DNA of 30,900 bases from Chloroflexota bacterium (GTDB lineage Bacteria > Chloroflexota > Anaerolineae > Anaerolineales > Villigracilaceae). Location of the stretch: NCBI GenBank assembly GCA_016191985.1, contig JACPVB010000104.1, forward strand, positions 1-30,900, in the 5' to 3' direction. The notes beneath the pieces are model-generated. The model saw nothing but the letters and a program-made list of their open reading frames with translations, ran no database searches and was not told the origin of the DNA. The position numbers and the translations under genes are program-made. This document shows, in pieces, positions 8,936 to 17,546 of this stretch (the first letter of the stretch is position 1; every line of letters starts with the position of its first letter).

Positions 8936-10054
8936 TTATCCTGGTGGGTCGGTGGGCGGGTCTTTCACAGCGGAGATAAAATTCGCTCCCGGCAGACCAG
9001 CTTCCGGGCGATAGGGGAAGCGAAAAACCGCGAATACTTCGTCAAGATCCGCCAGGTCATTGATGTGCATGGGCGATGATAGAAAATCCAGGGAACGAAT
9101 CTTCTCGCGCCAATCTTTTTCTTCGTCTGCCGAATTAGGGCGCGCAATTTGAAAACCGGGCAGGGAAGTTCCGTTCATTTCACGGGTGACGGCAGAACCG
9201 ATGGAGCGCAGAAGGTTTTCGTCCACAGCGCCATCCGCAAGCAGGTGGATTTGCAAAAGGAAAAATTTTTTCCAGGGGGCCAGCCTGCGTTTGATATAAG
9301 TATCGGCCCATGCTATGTAATCTGAAAAAATAGTTTCCTCTGGTTTTTTCTCCTTCGGCTCCGCTTCTTCAGTGTCGTCCTCATCCTGTTCTGTTTCTTT
9401 GGCGATTTTTTTTGCCTCTAACAGCATTTCCTTTTCGCCTTCGTAGAGGATGGACGGCTGGATGACGATATTCAACATGGTAGTTTGCGGCATGTTGGAA
9501 AGCGCGCGCCAGACCTGCTCGTGGGCGCGTGGACTGGATTGCCATAAGCCTGAAAGATACTGGTTGTTGTGCAAGGAGGGGATGAAAGCCATTCCGCGTT
9601 GAATGGATGCGGCCCGCGGGTGCTTTGCAAAAAAATCCTTTCCGTAAAGACGGTCATAATCGGTTTTTGTTTCGGCGGGTTGAAGGATAAAGTCGTGCGG
9701 AAATATGGAATAGATTTCGCGCGCATAATCCTTTGCCGCTTGCAATGCCATTGGCTTTTCCGGCGACGAGGCTTTGCCTATCAGCGCCATTTGCAATCCC
9801 TGCCCTGGCAAATTCATTCCACGCATTGCCAGCGTGCGGTCCGGTTGGTCGCTTTCGAGGAAGGCGGCCTCGCTCATGGATTGGGATTCGATAAAAAGTT
9901 TATATCGATCCAATGCCTCATCCAAAAGAGCGCCGGCGTTGAATCCCCAGCGCATCGCCAGCCATTCATCCGCAGGACGATGAAAGACCTGAAAGGCAAA
10001 CATTGCCTGCCAGCCCTCCTGCGTTTGTACCGTTTCAAGATAGGGCGCGTTCAT
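8936..10054 (-). CDS. Uncharacterised protein, faint similarity to N-terminal region of HerA/VirB4-type ATPases
   Basis: I do not recognise this 372-residue protein with confidence. It is soluble, lacks a Walker motif, and has a highly acidic/lysine-rich linker around residues 205-235 (TEQDEDDTEEAEPKEKKPEE). The C-terminal stretch with DLADLDEVFAVFRFPYRPE resembles the end of the N-terminal domain of some HerA/VirB4/TraC-like ATPases, where a similar segment precedes the motor; here the protein stops instead of continuing into an ATPase. That resemblance is pattern recognition only. Its start overlaps the stop of the SPFH-protein gene by 4 nt (ATGA), a sign of translational coupling and possibly a complex with that protein. 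Confidence 0.7.
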   Translation of the reverse strand: MNAPYLETVQTQEGWQAMFAFQVFHRPADEWLAMRWGFNAGALLDEALDRYKLFIESQSMSEAAFLESDQPDRTLAMRGMNLPGQGLQMALIGKASSPEKPMALQAAKDYAREIYSIFPHDFILQPAETKTDYDRLYGKDFFAKHPRAASIQRGMAFIPSLHNNQYLSGLWQSSPRAHEQVWRALSNMPQTTMLNIVIQPSILYEGEKEMLLEAKKIAKETEQDEDDTEEAEPKEKKPEETIFSDYIAWADTYIKRRLAPWKKFFLLQIHLLADGAVDENLLRSIGSAVTREMNGTSLPGFQIARPNSADEEKDWREKIRSLDFLSSPMHINDLADLDEVFAVFRFPYRPEAGLPGANFISAVKDPPTDPPG

Positions 10055-11151
10055 TTTCTTGGCTTCAATAAATTGAGCAGGGTATTGGTCAGGTCTTCGA
10101 TTTTGTCGTTGCCCGACGCGCGTGGACTGCTGGCAGTGTTGCTTTTGGAGGTTCCCTGTACGGCCTCGGGCTTGTCTTCGCGGATCGCTGAAAGCAGATC
10201 GGCGATAGCGCTTTTTATTTCAGCAGTGTTGCGGGCATATCCCGAATGCTCCAGCGCCTGGCTGATGGCATCCACCGCTTTGACCACAAGCTCATGCCGC
10301 TGCTGGGATTGCCGCCTCATCTCATCGAGCAAAATATCCCTTTTATTGCTTTCATGCAGAATCTCGCTTCGTAACGCGGTCTGTTCAGCCGCAGCCTTGG
10401 CATTGATCTTTTCGATCTCCGCTTTATGTTCGGTCTTTATGGTTTCGATTTCCTTTTGGCGATCCAACTGCGCTTTGTCAATCTGATCCTGTAGGCGTTT
10501 GATCACTTCATTGCGGCGGATGTTGATGTATTCCTTGTCTCCTGTAAATTCCTTAAGCTCGATGCCTGTCAGCGCAATGGCTTTGCAAAGAGGATCACGG
10601 TTGGCATGTCGTTGCGAAAAGAAGGCGAGGATTTTGCTGTCGCTCTCTGTGGGGGAATCGGCGATGTCGTTATGGTTGTGCGTGCGGATATATTGAGCGA
10701 GGTCGGTCTGGAGATGCTCAATCAGGGTCTCAATCGGCTTTTCAATTCGAAAGGCTTCTTTGGGGTCGAACACACGGTAACGGACAATCACAGTGAGTAT
10801 CAGTTTTTCCCCATCCAGCGCCATTTCAGAAATGGGCATAGTGACATCGAAGCGCTCGCGTCTGTCCACATAGTACAGTTTGTATAAACCGGGTAGAGCT
10901 TCATGCAATCCGCCGGCCAAATTGCGAGTTGTCCCATCCGGATAAACCACGATACCGTAGGCGTTGGCCGGCAGGGATAAATAAAATGCGTTGGCTCCGA
11001 TCAACCTGAGAAATATATTTTGTCCTGTGCGCAACGGGTATTCCGAAGCGACGGCAATTTTTCTATTGTCGAATTTGATGGTTGGAGAACCCTCGTTGCG
11101 TCCCCACCTTTCAATTAACCGTAAAATGAAACGACGTAGTAATCGAAGCAT
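10051..11151 (-). CDS. SPFH/prohibitin-like protein with coiled coil
   Basis: The 366-residue protein begins with a strongly basic amphipathic segment (MLRLLRRFILRLIERWGR) and no clear hydrophobic transmembrane span. Residues 30-195 fit the SPFH/Band 7 pattern: GLHEALPGLYKLYYVDRRE, then LTVIVRYRVFDP and a following ETLIEHLQTDLAQYI helix. Residues 200-300 are rich in Lys, Glu and Gln and should form a long coiled coil. A disordered Ser/Thr-rich tail and a short final helix follow. SPFH proteins assemble into rings or membrane scaffolds, so a scaffolding role for the operon products is plausible. It is the first gene of the operon; GGAGGG precedes the ATG by only a few bases. Confidence 0.75.
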   Translation of the reverse strand: MLRLLRRFILRLIERWGRNEGSPTIKFDNRKIAVASEYPLRTGQNIFLRLIGANAFYLSLPANAYGIVVYPDGTTRNLAGGLHEALPGLYKLYYVDRRERFDVTMPISEMALDGEKLILTVIVRYRVFDPKEAFRIEKPIETLIEHLQTDLAQYIRTHNHNDIADSPTESDSKILAFFSQRHANRDPLCKAIALTGIELKEFTGDKEYINIRRNEVIKRLQDQIDKAQLDRQKEIETIKTEHKAEIEKINAKAAAEQTALRSEILHESNKRDILLDEMRRQSQQRHELVVKAVDAISQALEHSGYARNTAEIKSAIADLLSAIREDKPEAVQGTSKSNTASSPRASGNDKIEDLTNTLLNLLKPRK

Positions 11152-11222
11152 AATCCCTCCGCTGTAGTGAATGATAGACGTGAATTTTCCCTCGGTTATG
11201 GCAGGAATATTTTCTAGTTAGT

Positions 11223-11251
11223 AGTGTACAACTTAACGGTTCCTTAAGCAA
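11223..11251 (-). promoter_or_regulatory. Candidate promoter of the six-gene operon
   Basis: On the minus strand TTGCTT and TACACT are separated by 17 nt, about 70 nt upstream of the SPFH gene start. This is the best sigma-70-like pair in the 144-nt gap. A closer -35 match, TTGACA (11278-11283), lacks a -10 at suitable distance. Confidence 0.35.
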
Positions 11252-11295
11252 GTTGAGGGGAATCCTCGAAAACGAATTGTCAAGACAACTTTGCG

Positions 11296-11856
11296 CTATT
11301 CCGTGGGTGGCAGCACCCAGGAAGGGTTCACAATAATTTCCCTGTATTTTTTCACCTCATTAATAAACCAGCCGAGTTTTGAATAATCCTTGCCTTTGGT
11401 GCAGCCGTCGACGATCATAAAAAGGAGAAACAAGTCCCAATTTTTAACCGTTTTCAGAACGTTTCGGAACCTTTCCACATCATAACTGCCTGTTTGTGAA
11501 TATTCCTCCCATAGTTTGTAGTTTTCATCGTGAAATTGGATCATATTGAGCAGGTCGGCATCGTCTATAAATTGGCTGGCATATTCCCTTGCCAGGGATG
11601 CGTGACTGCGGGGATGAAGTGTGGGTGAATTTTTCTTCGCTTCTGCCTTGAATGTATCGTGGACGTGGATCATGAACTTGAGCTTCCAGTAATCTTCCTC
11701 CCCAATGCCTTTTTCACGAAGTAATTCCAAATTGGCTTCCAGGTCTGCAATGTGGAATTTCACCTTGCCTTCAGGGTGACCGGAGCGCGGTTCGCCGTAC
11801 TCGATGTTTTTCTGGTAGCGGGGATCCGCCTTGATTTTTTCGATTATGTCCTTCAT
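11296..11856 (-). CDS. Small HD-domain-like phosphohydrolase
   Basis: The 186-residue protein shows histidine and aspartate residues in the order expected of an HD-type metal-dependent phosphohydrolase: His35 (KFHIADLE), His66-Asp67 (IHVHDTF), His85 in HPRSHASLAREYA, Asp99/Asp101, and His109-Asp110 (QFHDENY). The N-terminal pattern GHPEGKVKFH also suits the family. The substrate is unknown; HD proteins act on nucleotides, cyclic nucleotides and other phosphate esters. The gene is transcribed alone, divergently from rpsU and in the same direction as the six-gene operon, which starts 144 nt further on with its own candidate promoter. I therefore do not count it as part of that operon. Confidence 0.7.
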   Translation of the reverse strand: MKDIIEKIKADPRYQKNIEYGEPRSGHPEGKVKFHIADLEANLELLREKGIGEEDYWKLKFMIHVHDTFKAEAKKNSPTLHPRSHASLAREYASQFIDDADLLNMIQFHDENYKLWEEYSQTGSYDVERFRNVLKTVKNWDLFLLFMIVDGCTKGKDYSKLGWFINEVKKYREIIVNPSWVLPPTE

Positions 11857-11864
11857 GCGTCCTC

Positions 11865-11894
11865 ATTATACATATTTCCGCACAGTTGCCCCAA
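11865..11894 (-). promoter_or_regulatory. Candidate promoter of the HD-domain gene
   Basis: The minus strand has a perfect TATAAT (11865-11870) with TTGGGG 18 nt upstream. The hexamer ends only 8 nt before the ATG, so a transcript from it would have almost no leader. It is either a leaderless promoter or a chance match. Confidence 0.4.
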
Positions 11895-11944
11895 TTTTGC
11901 CTGTTTTCCAGCCCGAAATAGTGATTTTAATCCTGCTCTAAACC

Positions 11945-11973
11945 TTTGCAGGGACGTTTTTATCATGTATAAT
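11945..11973 (+). promoter_or_regulatory. Candidate promoter of rpsU-infA
   Basis: TTTGCA and a perfect TATAAT are separated by 17 nt. Transcription would start near 11980, giving a leader of about 168 nt before rpsU. The leader first holds a small hairpin (GTGGAG 11993-11998 with CTCCAC 12004-12009) and then a terminator-like hairpin. Confidence 0.6.
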
Positions 11974-12088
11974 CTCAAAATCAGATTCGGCTGTGGAGTT
12001 TTCCTCCACTGGTAAAAATCAAGGAGAGTTGAAGCGTAGTTATTGATCGCACGGTCATTGAGTTCGTTTCAGGTTTTGATGGATGCCT

Positions 12089-12119
12089 TCGGCTGAGTCT
12101 GTGTGACAGCCGATTTTTT
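12089..12119 (+). terminator. Terminator-like attenuator in the rpsU leader
   Basis: TCGGCTG (12089-12095) pairs perfectly with CAGCCGA (12107-12113) across an 11-nt loop and is followed at once by six T residues. It lies between the promoter and the rpsU Shine-Dalgarno sequence, in the sense orientation, so it may act as an attenuator. Alternatively it could end a short upstream transcript. Confidence 0.6.
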
Positions 12120-12147
12120 ATTTCCAAACGGAAAGGAGGTGAATACA

Positions 12148-12345
12148 GTGGCAGTTGTAAATTTACGAAATGGTGAGTCGCAAGACTCCTTGCTCAAGCG
12201 CTTTCGCAAGAAGGTCGTGAAGAGTGGTGTTTTAAGCACTGTTCGCCGCAAACGCTGGTTCGTCTCGAAGAGCGAAACCCGCCGAATGGAAAAGAAGAAG
12301 GCAATCCGCCGCATCAAGCGACGTTCCTTCAAGGATACTGAATAA
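12148..12345 (+). CDS. rpsU: Ribosomal protein bS21
   Basis: The 65-residue very basic protein matches small-subunit protein bS21: VVNLRNGESQDSLLKRFRKK at the N-terminus, then a helix rich in Arg/Lys (ETRRMEKKKAIRRIKRR). bS21 joins the 30S subunit near the anti-Shine-Dalgarno end of 16S rRNA and helps mRNA recognition. The GTG at 12148 is chosen because AAAGGAGGT sits 7 nt upstream and the protein then begins at the usual family position; in-frame GTG codons at 12103 and 12139 fall inside the hairpin and Shine-Dalgarno regions. It is co-directional with infA 14 nt downstream, making a translation-initiation pair. Confidence 0.95.
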   Translation: MAVVNLRNGESQDSLLKRFRKKVVKSGVLSTVRRKRWFVSKSETRRMEKKKAIRRIKRRSFKDTE

Positions 12346-12359
12346 ATCAAGAGGCGTGT

Positions 12360-12611
12360 ATGACAAAAGAAGAAGGCAAAATTAAAGTGGATGGTCTGGT
12401 GATCGAAGCGCTGCCAGGCACTCAATTCCGTGTACGGTTGGATAACGGTCACGAGGTACTCGCTTACCTCTCCGGCAAGATGCGCAAGCATTACATCCGC
12501 ATTTTGCTTGGTGACCGTGTAGCACTTGAAATGTCTCCTTATGATATGTCGCGTGGACGGATCACCTTCCGTCAACGCAAGCAAGCTGCCCCCGCTCCTG
12601 TTCAGGAATAG
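12360..12611 (+). CDS. infA: Translation initiation factor IF-1
   Basis: The 83-residue protein has the full IF-1 OB fold: VIEALPGTQFRVRLDNGHEV, then LSGKMRKHYIRILLGDRVALEMSPYD in two adjacent stretches, and the ending SRGRITFRQRK. IF-1 binds the 30S A site during initiation. The start ATG follows a purine-rich AAGAGGCG. A short Ala/Pro-rich tail (QAAPAPVQE) extends past the normal C-terminus. It follows rpsU by 14 nt and so probably shares its transcript and leader; a strong hairpin terminator follows. In many bacteria infA lies in the large ribosomal protein cluster, so this location may be an alternative or additional copy. Confidence 0.96.
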   Translation: MTKEEGKIKVDGLVIEALPGTQFRVRLDNGHEVLAYLSGKMRKHYIRILLGDRVALEMSPYDMSRGRITFRQRKQAAPAPVQE

Positions 12612-12640
12612 TCATCAGGCTTTTGATTTTTTGCAAACAA

Positions 12641-12669
12641 AAAGGCTTCCATCACTGGAAGCCTTTTTT
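12641..12669. terminator. Bidirectional terminator between infA and the dihydroorotate dehydrogenase-like gene
   Basis: AAAGGCTTCCA (12641-12651) pairs with TGGAAGCCTTT (12656-12666) over a TCAC loop, followed by T residues on the plus strand. On the minus strand the same stem is followed by TTTTTG, so it can serve both convergent genes. Confidence 0.9.
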
Positions 12670-12685
12670 GATTCAATCTATTTGC

Positions 12686-13687
<1,002 letters not shown>

Positions 13688-13750
13688 GGTTGTTTACCCT
13701 TAATCAGTAGTTGAGTGTGTTGTTCGAAATTATAGACCATTTGGAATATA

Positions 13751-13782
13751 AATTGACAGCCACTTGCGGGTGGCTGTCAATT
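13751..13782 (-). terminator. Terminator-like hairpin after nifJ
   Basis: AATTGACAGCCAC (13751-13763) pairs perfectly over 13 bp with GTGGCTGTCAATT (13770-13782) around a 6-nt loop. On the minus strand it lies just after the nifJ stop and is followed by the T/A-rich TATATTCC. It should end or reduce read-through into the flavoprotein gene. Confidence 0.8.
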
Positions 13783-13791
13783 TATACAAAG

Positions 13792-16700
13792 CTATTCCTT
13801 TTTGCCGTTGCCGTTTCCATAGTGCATGGAGGCCATCTGCTGGTACAGCGTCCAGCGTGATTTCGCATCGTGCTGGGCATCCTTCATCAATTCCTCGGCG
13901 CGTTCCTCGTTCATTTGGGTGAGCATCTTATAGCGGGTTTCATTGTACGCGTATTGCGAGAATGGAATGCTCGGCTCCTTGGATTCGATGACCAGTGGAT
14001 TCTGTCCTTGCAATGCCAGGCGTGGATCGTAACGATACATGGGCCAGTGACCGGATTGCACCGCCAGTTTTGTCTGCTCGAGGCTCCTTGCCATATCGTA
14101 ACCGTGGGCGATACATGGGCTGTACGCAATGATCAAAGAAGGCCCATCGTAGGCTTCGGCTTCGAGCAAGGCCTTGAGCGTTTGCTGATCGTTCGCGCCC
14201 ATGGCGATGCGGGCCACATACACATAGCCGTAGGACATGGCGATCAGGCCGAGGTCCTTCTTCGGCATTCCCTTGCCGCTCATGGCAAACTTGGCAACTG
14301 CCGCCCGCGGAGTGGCCTTGCTGGATTGGCCACCCGTATTTGAATACACTTCGGTGTCCAGTACCAGTATGTTGACATTACGTCCGCTGGCGAGCACGTG
14401 ATCGAGACCGCCGTAGCCAATATCGTAGGCCCAGCCGTCACCGCCGATGATCCAGACGGATTTCTTGACGAGGTTATCCGCGAGGCTGATCAGGTCTTTG
14501 GCGCGGCTGTCGCTGGATTTGCTGAGCTTATTTTTTAATTCGGCAATGCGTTCGCGTTGTGCGCCAATGCCTGCTTCGTCTTCCTGGTTGGCATTCAAAA
14601 TGGCTTCGACCAATTCCGTGCTTACGCTCTGTTCGAAGGATTTGAGCAATTCGCGCGCATATTCATTCTGCTTATCAATCGTCAGGCGCATGCCCAGGCC
14701 AAACTCGGCATTATCTTCAAACAACGAGTTGGACCATGCGGGGCCGCGTCCATCGGCATTCTTGGCCCACGGAGTGGTGGGGAGGTTGCCGCCATAGATC
14801 GAAGAACAACCCGTGGCATTTGCGATCACGGCGCGGTCACCGAACAACTGCGAGACCAGCTTCACGTACGGAGTTTCACCGCAGCCCGCACACGCGCCGC
14901 TGAACTCAAACAACGGGCGCAGCAACTGCGAATTCTTAATCGTGGAAGGATTGAATAATTTTCGATCCATATCAGGGATGTTCATGAAGAAATCCCAGTT
15001 CCTGGCCTCGGCTTCGCGCAACGCGGGCTGAGGCTCCATGTTGATAGCCTTGCGCCCTACTTGAGTCTTATCCTTCACAGGGCAAACTTCCACGCATAGA
15101 GTACAGCCTGTGCAATCTTCGGGCGCAACTTGCAGGGTGTATGCAAAGCCTGTCGAAAATTCCTTGAACTTCGATGGGGTATGTTTGAAGGCCTCAGGCG
15201 CATCCACGAGCAATTTCTCGTCATACACTTTATGGCGGATAACTGCGTGCGGACAAACCATCACGCATTTACCGCACTGGATACAAATGTCCGCATCCCA
15301 CACAGGGATTTCCAGCGCGAGGTTGCGTTTTTCCCATTGCGTTGTGCCAGTAGGGAAGGTTCCGTCAATTGGGAATGCGGAGACAGGGATGTTATCGCCG
15401 TCCGAGTCGATGATCTGACCAAGCACCTCGCGAACGAATTCAGGCGCTTCTTTCGGGACTGGGAGCCTGCGCGTCGTCTTTGACGTGATCTCCGCTGGGA
15501 CTTTGACCTCATAAAGATTCGCCACGGTCGCATCCACGGCCTCGAAGTTTTTCTTCACCACCGCTTCACCGCGCTTGCCGTAGGTCTTTTCAATGGCATG
15601 CTTGATCTCGGCAATGGCCGCTTCACGCGGAAGGATGCCACTGATGGCAAAGAAGGCCGTCTGCATGATGGTGTTCATGCGTCCGCCCATGCCTGTTTTT
15701 TCAGCGACTTCATACCCATTGATGACATGGAACTTGAGCTTTTTGGTGATGATGTCCTTCTGAACTTCCTGCGGAAGTTGATCCCACACATCATCAGGCC
15801 CATACAAACTGTTGAGCAGGAAGATGCCGCCCTCTTTTGCATACTTCAGCATGTCCACGCGCTCGAGGAAGGAATACTGATGACAGGCCACAAAATCTGC
15901 CTGGTTCGCTTCCACCAAATACGGCGCACGGATTACCTGCGGCCCAAAGCGCAGGTGAGACATGGTCACCGTGCCAGACTTCTTCGAGTCGTAATAGAAA
16001 TAGCCCTGGGCGAAGTTATCGGTCTCTTCGCCGATGATCTTGATGGAATTCTTGTTTGCGCCCACGGTTCCATCGGAGCCGAGGCCGAAGAAGACACAGC
16101 TCACCATGCCTTTGGATTCGAGGAAGAAGGAAGAGTCCACTTTGAGGCTGGTGTTGGAAACATCATCGTTAATGCCGACGGTAAAGTGATTTTTTGGTTC
16201 AGGTTTGGATAATTCGTCAAAGACTGCCTTTGTCATGGCAGGGGTGAATTCCTTGGAGGAAAGCCCATAACGTCCGCCGATTACGTTGATATCGGCGCGT
16301 TTGCCTTCCATGAGAGCATTCACGATATCCAAATACATCGGTTCGCCGTTGGCGCCAGGTTCCTTGGTGCGGTCCAGCACAGCAAGGGATTTCACACTCT
16401 TGGGCAATGCCTTGATGAAATGCTCAATGGAGAATGGACGGTACAAACGCACACGCAGTACACCCACTTTTTCGCCCTTCTTTGCAAGGTAGTTGACGGT
16501 TTCTTCCACAACTTCGCCGCCCGATCCCATGATAATAATCACGCGTTCGGCATTGGGGTGTCCGCTGTAATCGGAGAGGTTGTAATGGCGGCCAGTGACC
16601 TGGGCGAACTTGTCCATCATCTCCTGCACGATGGCGGGAGTGGCGGTGTAATACTTGTTGGAAGCCTCGCGCATCTGGAAATACACATCGGGGTTTTGCG

Positions 16701-17355
16701 CGGTTCCGCGCAGCGTGGGATTCTCAGGGCTGAGTCCACGTGCTCGATGGGCACGCACCAGGTCATCGTCCAGCATGAGGCGGAGTTCTTCATCCGTCAG
16801 TTGGAATATCTTGGTCACTTCGTGGGAGGTTCTAAATCCATCAAAGAAGTGCATGAAAGGGACGCGCGCTTTGAGCGTGGCGGCCTGTGCGATGGCGGCA
16901 AAATCCTGGGCTTCCTGCACCGAGCCAGAGGAGAGCAGCGCCCAGCCCGTCTGGCGGACGGCCATCACATCCTGATGGTCGCCGTAAATAGAAAGGGCGT
17001 GGGATGCAATGGCGCGCGCCGCAACGTGGAAGACGGTGCTGGTGAGTTCGCCCGCGATCTTGTACATGTTGGGAATCATCAACAATAAGCCCTGAGACGC
17101 GGTGAAGGTGGTGGTGAGTGCGCCGGTTTGCAGAGCGCCATGCACGGTCCCTGCCGCGCCGCCTTCAGATTGCATTTCGATGACGAGGGGGATGGTTCCC
17201 CAAAGGTTTTTCTTGCCCTTGGCCGACCATTCGTCGGAGAATTCGCCCATTCCGGAAGAAGGTGTGATTGGGTAAATGGCGATCACTTCGCTGAGACGGT
17301 GGGCAACGCTTGCGGTTGCTTCGTTACCGTCGATCATAATGATGGGTTGTTTCAT
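13792..17355 (-). CDS. nifJ: Pyruvate:ferredoxin (flavodoxin) oxidoreductase
   Basis: The 1187-residue protein is a full-length one-piece enzyme that oxidises pyruvate with CoA to acetyl-CoA and CO2, reducing ferredoxin or flavodoxin. In order it shows the pyruvate-binding start (VIAIYPITPSSGMGE), the gamma-type domain (FFGLGSDGTVGANKNSIKII), two ferredoxin-type 4Fe-4S motifs (CIQCGKCVMVCP from Cys691; CTGCTLCVEVCP from Cys748), and the TPP domain. The last has CAGCGETPY (Cys822), GDGWAYDIGYGGLDH (Asp973) and SNTGGQSSKATP. The start at 17355 is chosen because AAAGGAGC precedes it and MKQPIIMIDGNEA is the usual N-terminus. A 7-bp hairpin (17372-17388) lies just upstream of the Shine-Dalgarno sequence. 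The enzyme implies anaerobic or microaerobic central metabolism. Confidence 0.98.
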   Translation of the reverse strand: MKQPIIMIDGNEATASVAHRLSEVIAIYPITPSSGMGEFSDEWSAKGKKNLWGTIPLVIEMQSEGGAAGTVHGALQTGALTTTFTASQGLLLMIPNMYKIAGELTSTVFHVAARAIASHALSIYGDHQDVMAVRQTGWALLSSGSVQEAQDFAAIAQAATLKARVPFMHFFDGFRTSHEVTKIFQLTDEELRLMLDDDLVRAHRARGLSPENPTLRGTAQNPDVYFQMREASNKYYTATPAIVQEMMDKFAQVTGRHYNLSDYSGHPNAERVIIIMGSGGEVVEETVNYLAKKGEKVGVLRVRLYRPFSIEHFIKALPKSVKSLAVLDRTKEPGANGEPMYLDIVNALMEGKRADINVIGGRYGLSSKEFTPAMTKAVFDELSKPEPKNHFTVGINDDVSNTSLKVDSSFFLESKGMVSCVFFGLGSDGTVGANKNSIKIIGEETDNFAQGYFYYDSKKSGTVTMSHLRFGPQVIRAPYLVEANQADFVACHQYSFLERVDMLKYAKEGGIFLLNSLYGPDDVWDQLPQEVQKDIITKKLKFHVINGYEVAEKTGMGGRMNTIMQTAFFAISGILPREAAIAEIKHAIEKTYGKRGEAVVKKNFEAVDATVANLYEVKVPAEITSKTTRRLPVPKEAPEFVREVLGQIIDSDGDNIPVSAFPIDGTFPTGTTQWEKRNLALEIPVWDADICIQCGKCVMVCPHAVIRHKVYDEKLLVDAPEAFKHTPSKFKEFSTGFAYTLQVAPEDCTGCTLCVEVCPVKDKTQVGRKAINMEPQPALREAEARNWDFFMNIPDMDRKLFNPSTIKNSQLLRPLFEFSGACAGCGETPYVKLVSQLFGDRAVIANATGCSSIYGGNLPTTPWAKNADGRGPAWSNSLFEDNAEFGLGMRLTIDKQNEYARELLKSFEQSVSTELVEAILNANQEDEAGIGAQRERIAELKNKLSKSSDSRAKDLISLADNLVKKSVWIIGGDGWAYDIGYGGLDHVLASGRNVNILVLDTEVYSNTGGQSSKATPRAAVAKFAMSGKGMPKKDLGLIAMSYGYVYVARIAMGANDQQTLKALLEAEAYDGPSLIIAYSPCIAHGYDMARSLEQTKLAVQSGHWPMYRYDPRLALQGQNPLVIESKEPSIPFSQYAYNETRYKMLTQMNEERAEELMKDAQHDAKSRWTLYQQMASMHYGNGNGKKE

Positions 17356-17371
17356 TACTTGCTCCTTTGAG

Positions 17372-17388
17372 CGAGGCAACATGCCTCG
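17372..17388 (-). promoter_or_regulatory. Hairpin immediately upstream of the nifJ ribosome binding site
   Basis: CGAGGCA (17372-17378) and TGCCTCG (17382-17388) form a perfect 7-bp stem with a 3-nt loop, only a few bases 5' of AAAGGAGC on the minus strand. It could be an mRNA stabiliser, an operator, or chance. No T-run follows, so it is not a terminator. Confidence 0.45.
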
Positions 17389-17511
17389 AAATTTTGCATT
17401 TTTAAAATTTTACGGTCACAAGTGTATCCCCCGGCGACGAATTACGTTAGTTATATATGACTTAAATCCCCCTGCGAGTTGTCACATATTGGACAGAAAT
17501 TGTAGGAATAA

Positions 17512-17536
17512 AAATGACGGGGATTAGCCGTCATTT
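17512..17536 (-). terminator. Terminator after the 121-residue protein gene
   Basis: AAATGACGG (17512-17520) pairs with CCGTCATTT (17528-17536) across a 7-nt loop. On the minus strand the stem is followed by TTTTTATT. It lies 10 nt past the stop codon at 17547 and insulates nifJ from the genes upstream. Confidence 0.85.
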
Positions 17537-17546
17537 GGTTTGTCGT

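Noticed and set aside
9569..10486. Long open frame of 305 residues on the plus strand
   Set aside because: It is antisense to both the 372-residue protein and the SPFH gene. It lacks recognisable domains, and the opposite frames have clear operon structure and domain content.
217..11151. Firm assignment of the six-gene operon to a named defence system
   Set aside because: Individual domains occur in conflict systems, but no nuclease, toxin or other diagnostic effector is visible, so only a tentative signalling/effector role is stated.
11277..11288. TTGTC-AA-GACAA inverted repeat with a perfect TTGACA
   Set aside because: No matching -10 lies 16-18 nt downstream and the arms are only 5 bp, so it could be chance; it is not listed as an operator.
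12103..12147. Upstream in-frame GTG starts for rpsU
   Set aside because: They lie in the terminator hairpin and the Shine-Dalgarno sequence. The GTG at 12148 has ideal spacing and gives the normal bS21 N-terminus.
16420..17088. 222-residue plus-strand open frame inside the nifJ region
   Set aside because: The minus strand encodes unmistakable pyruvate:ferredoxin oxidoreductase here; the plus frame is a mirror effect of codon use.
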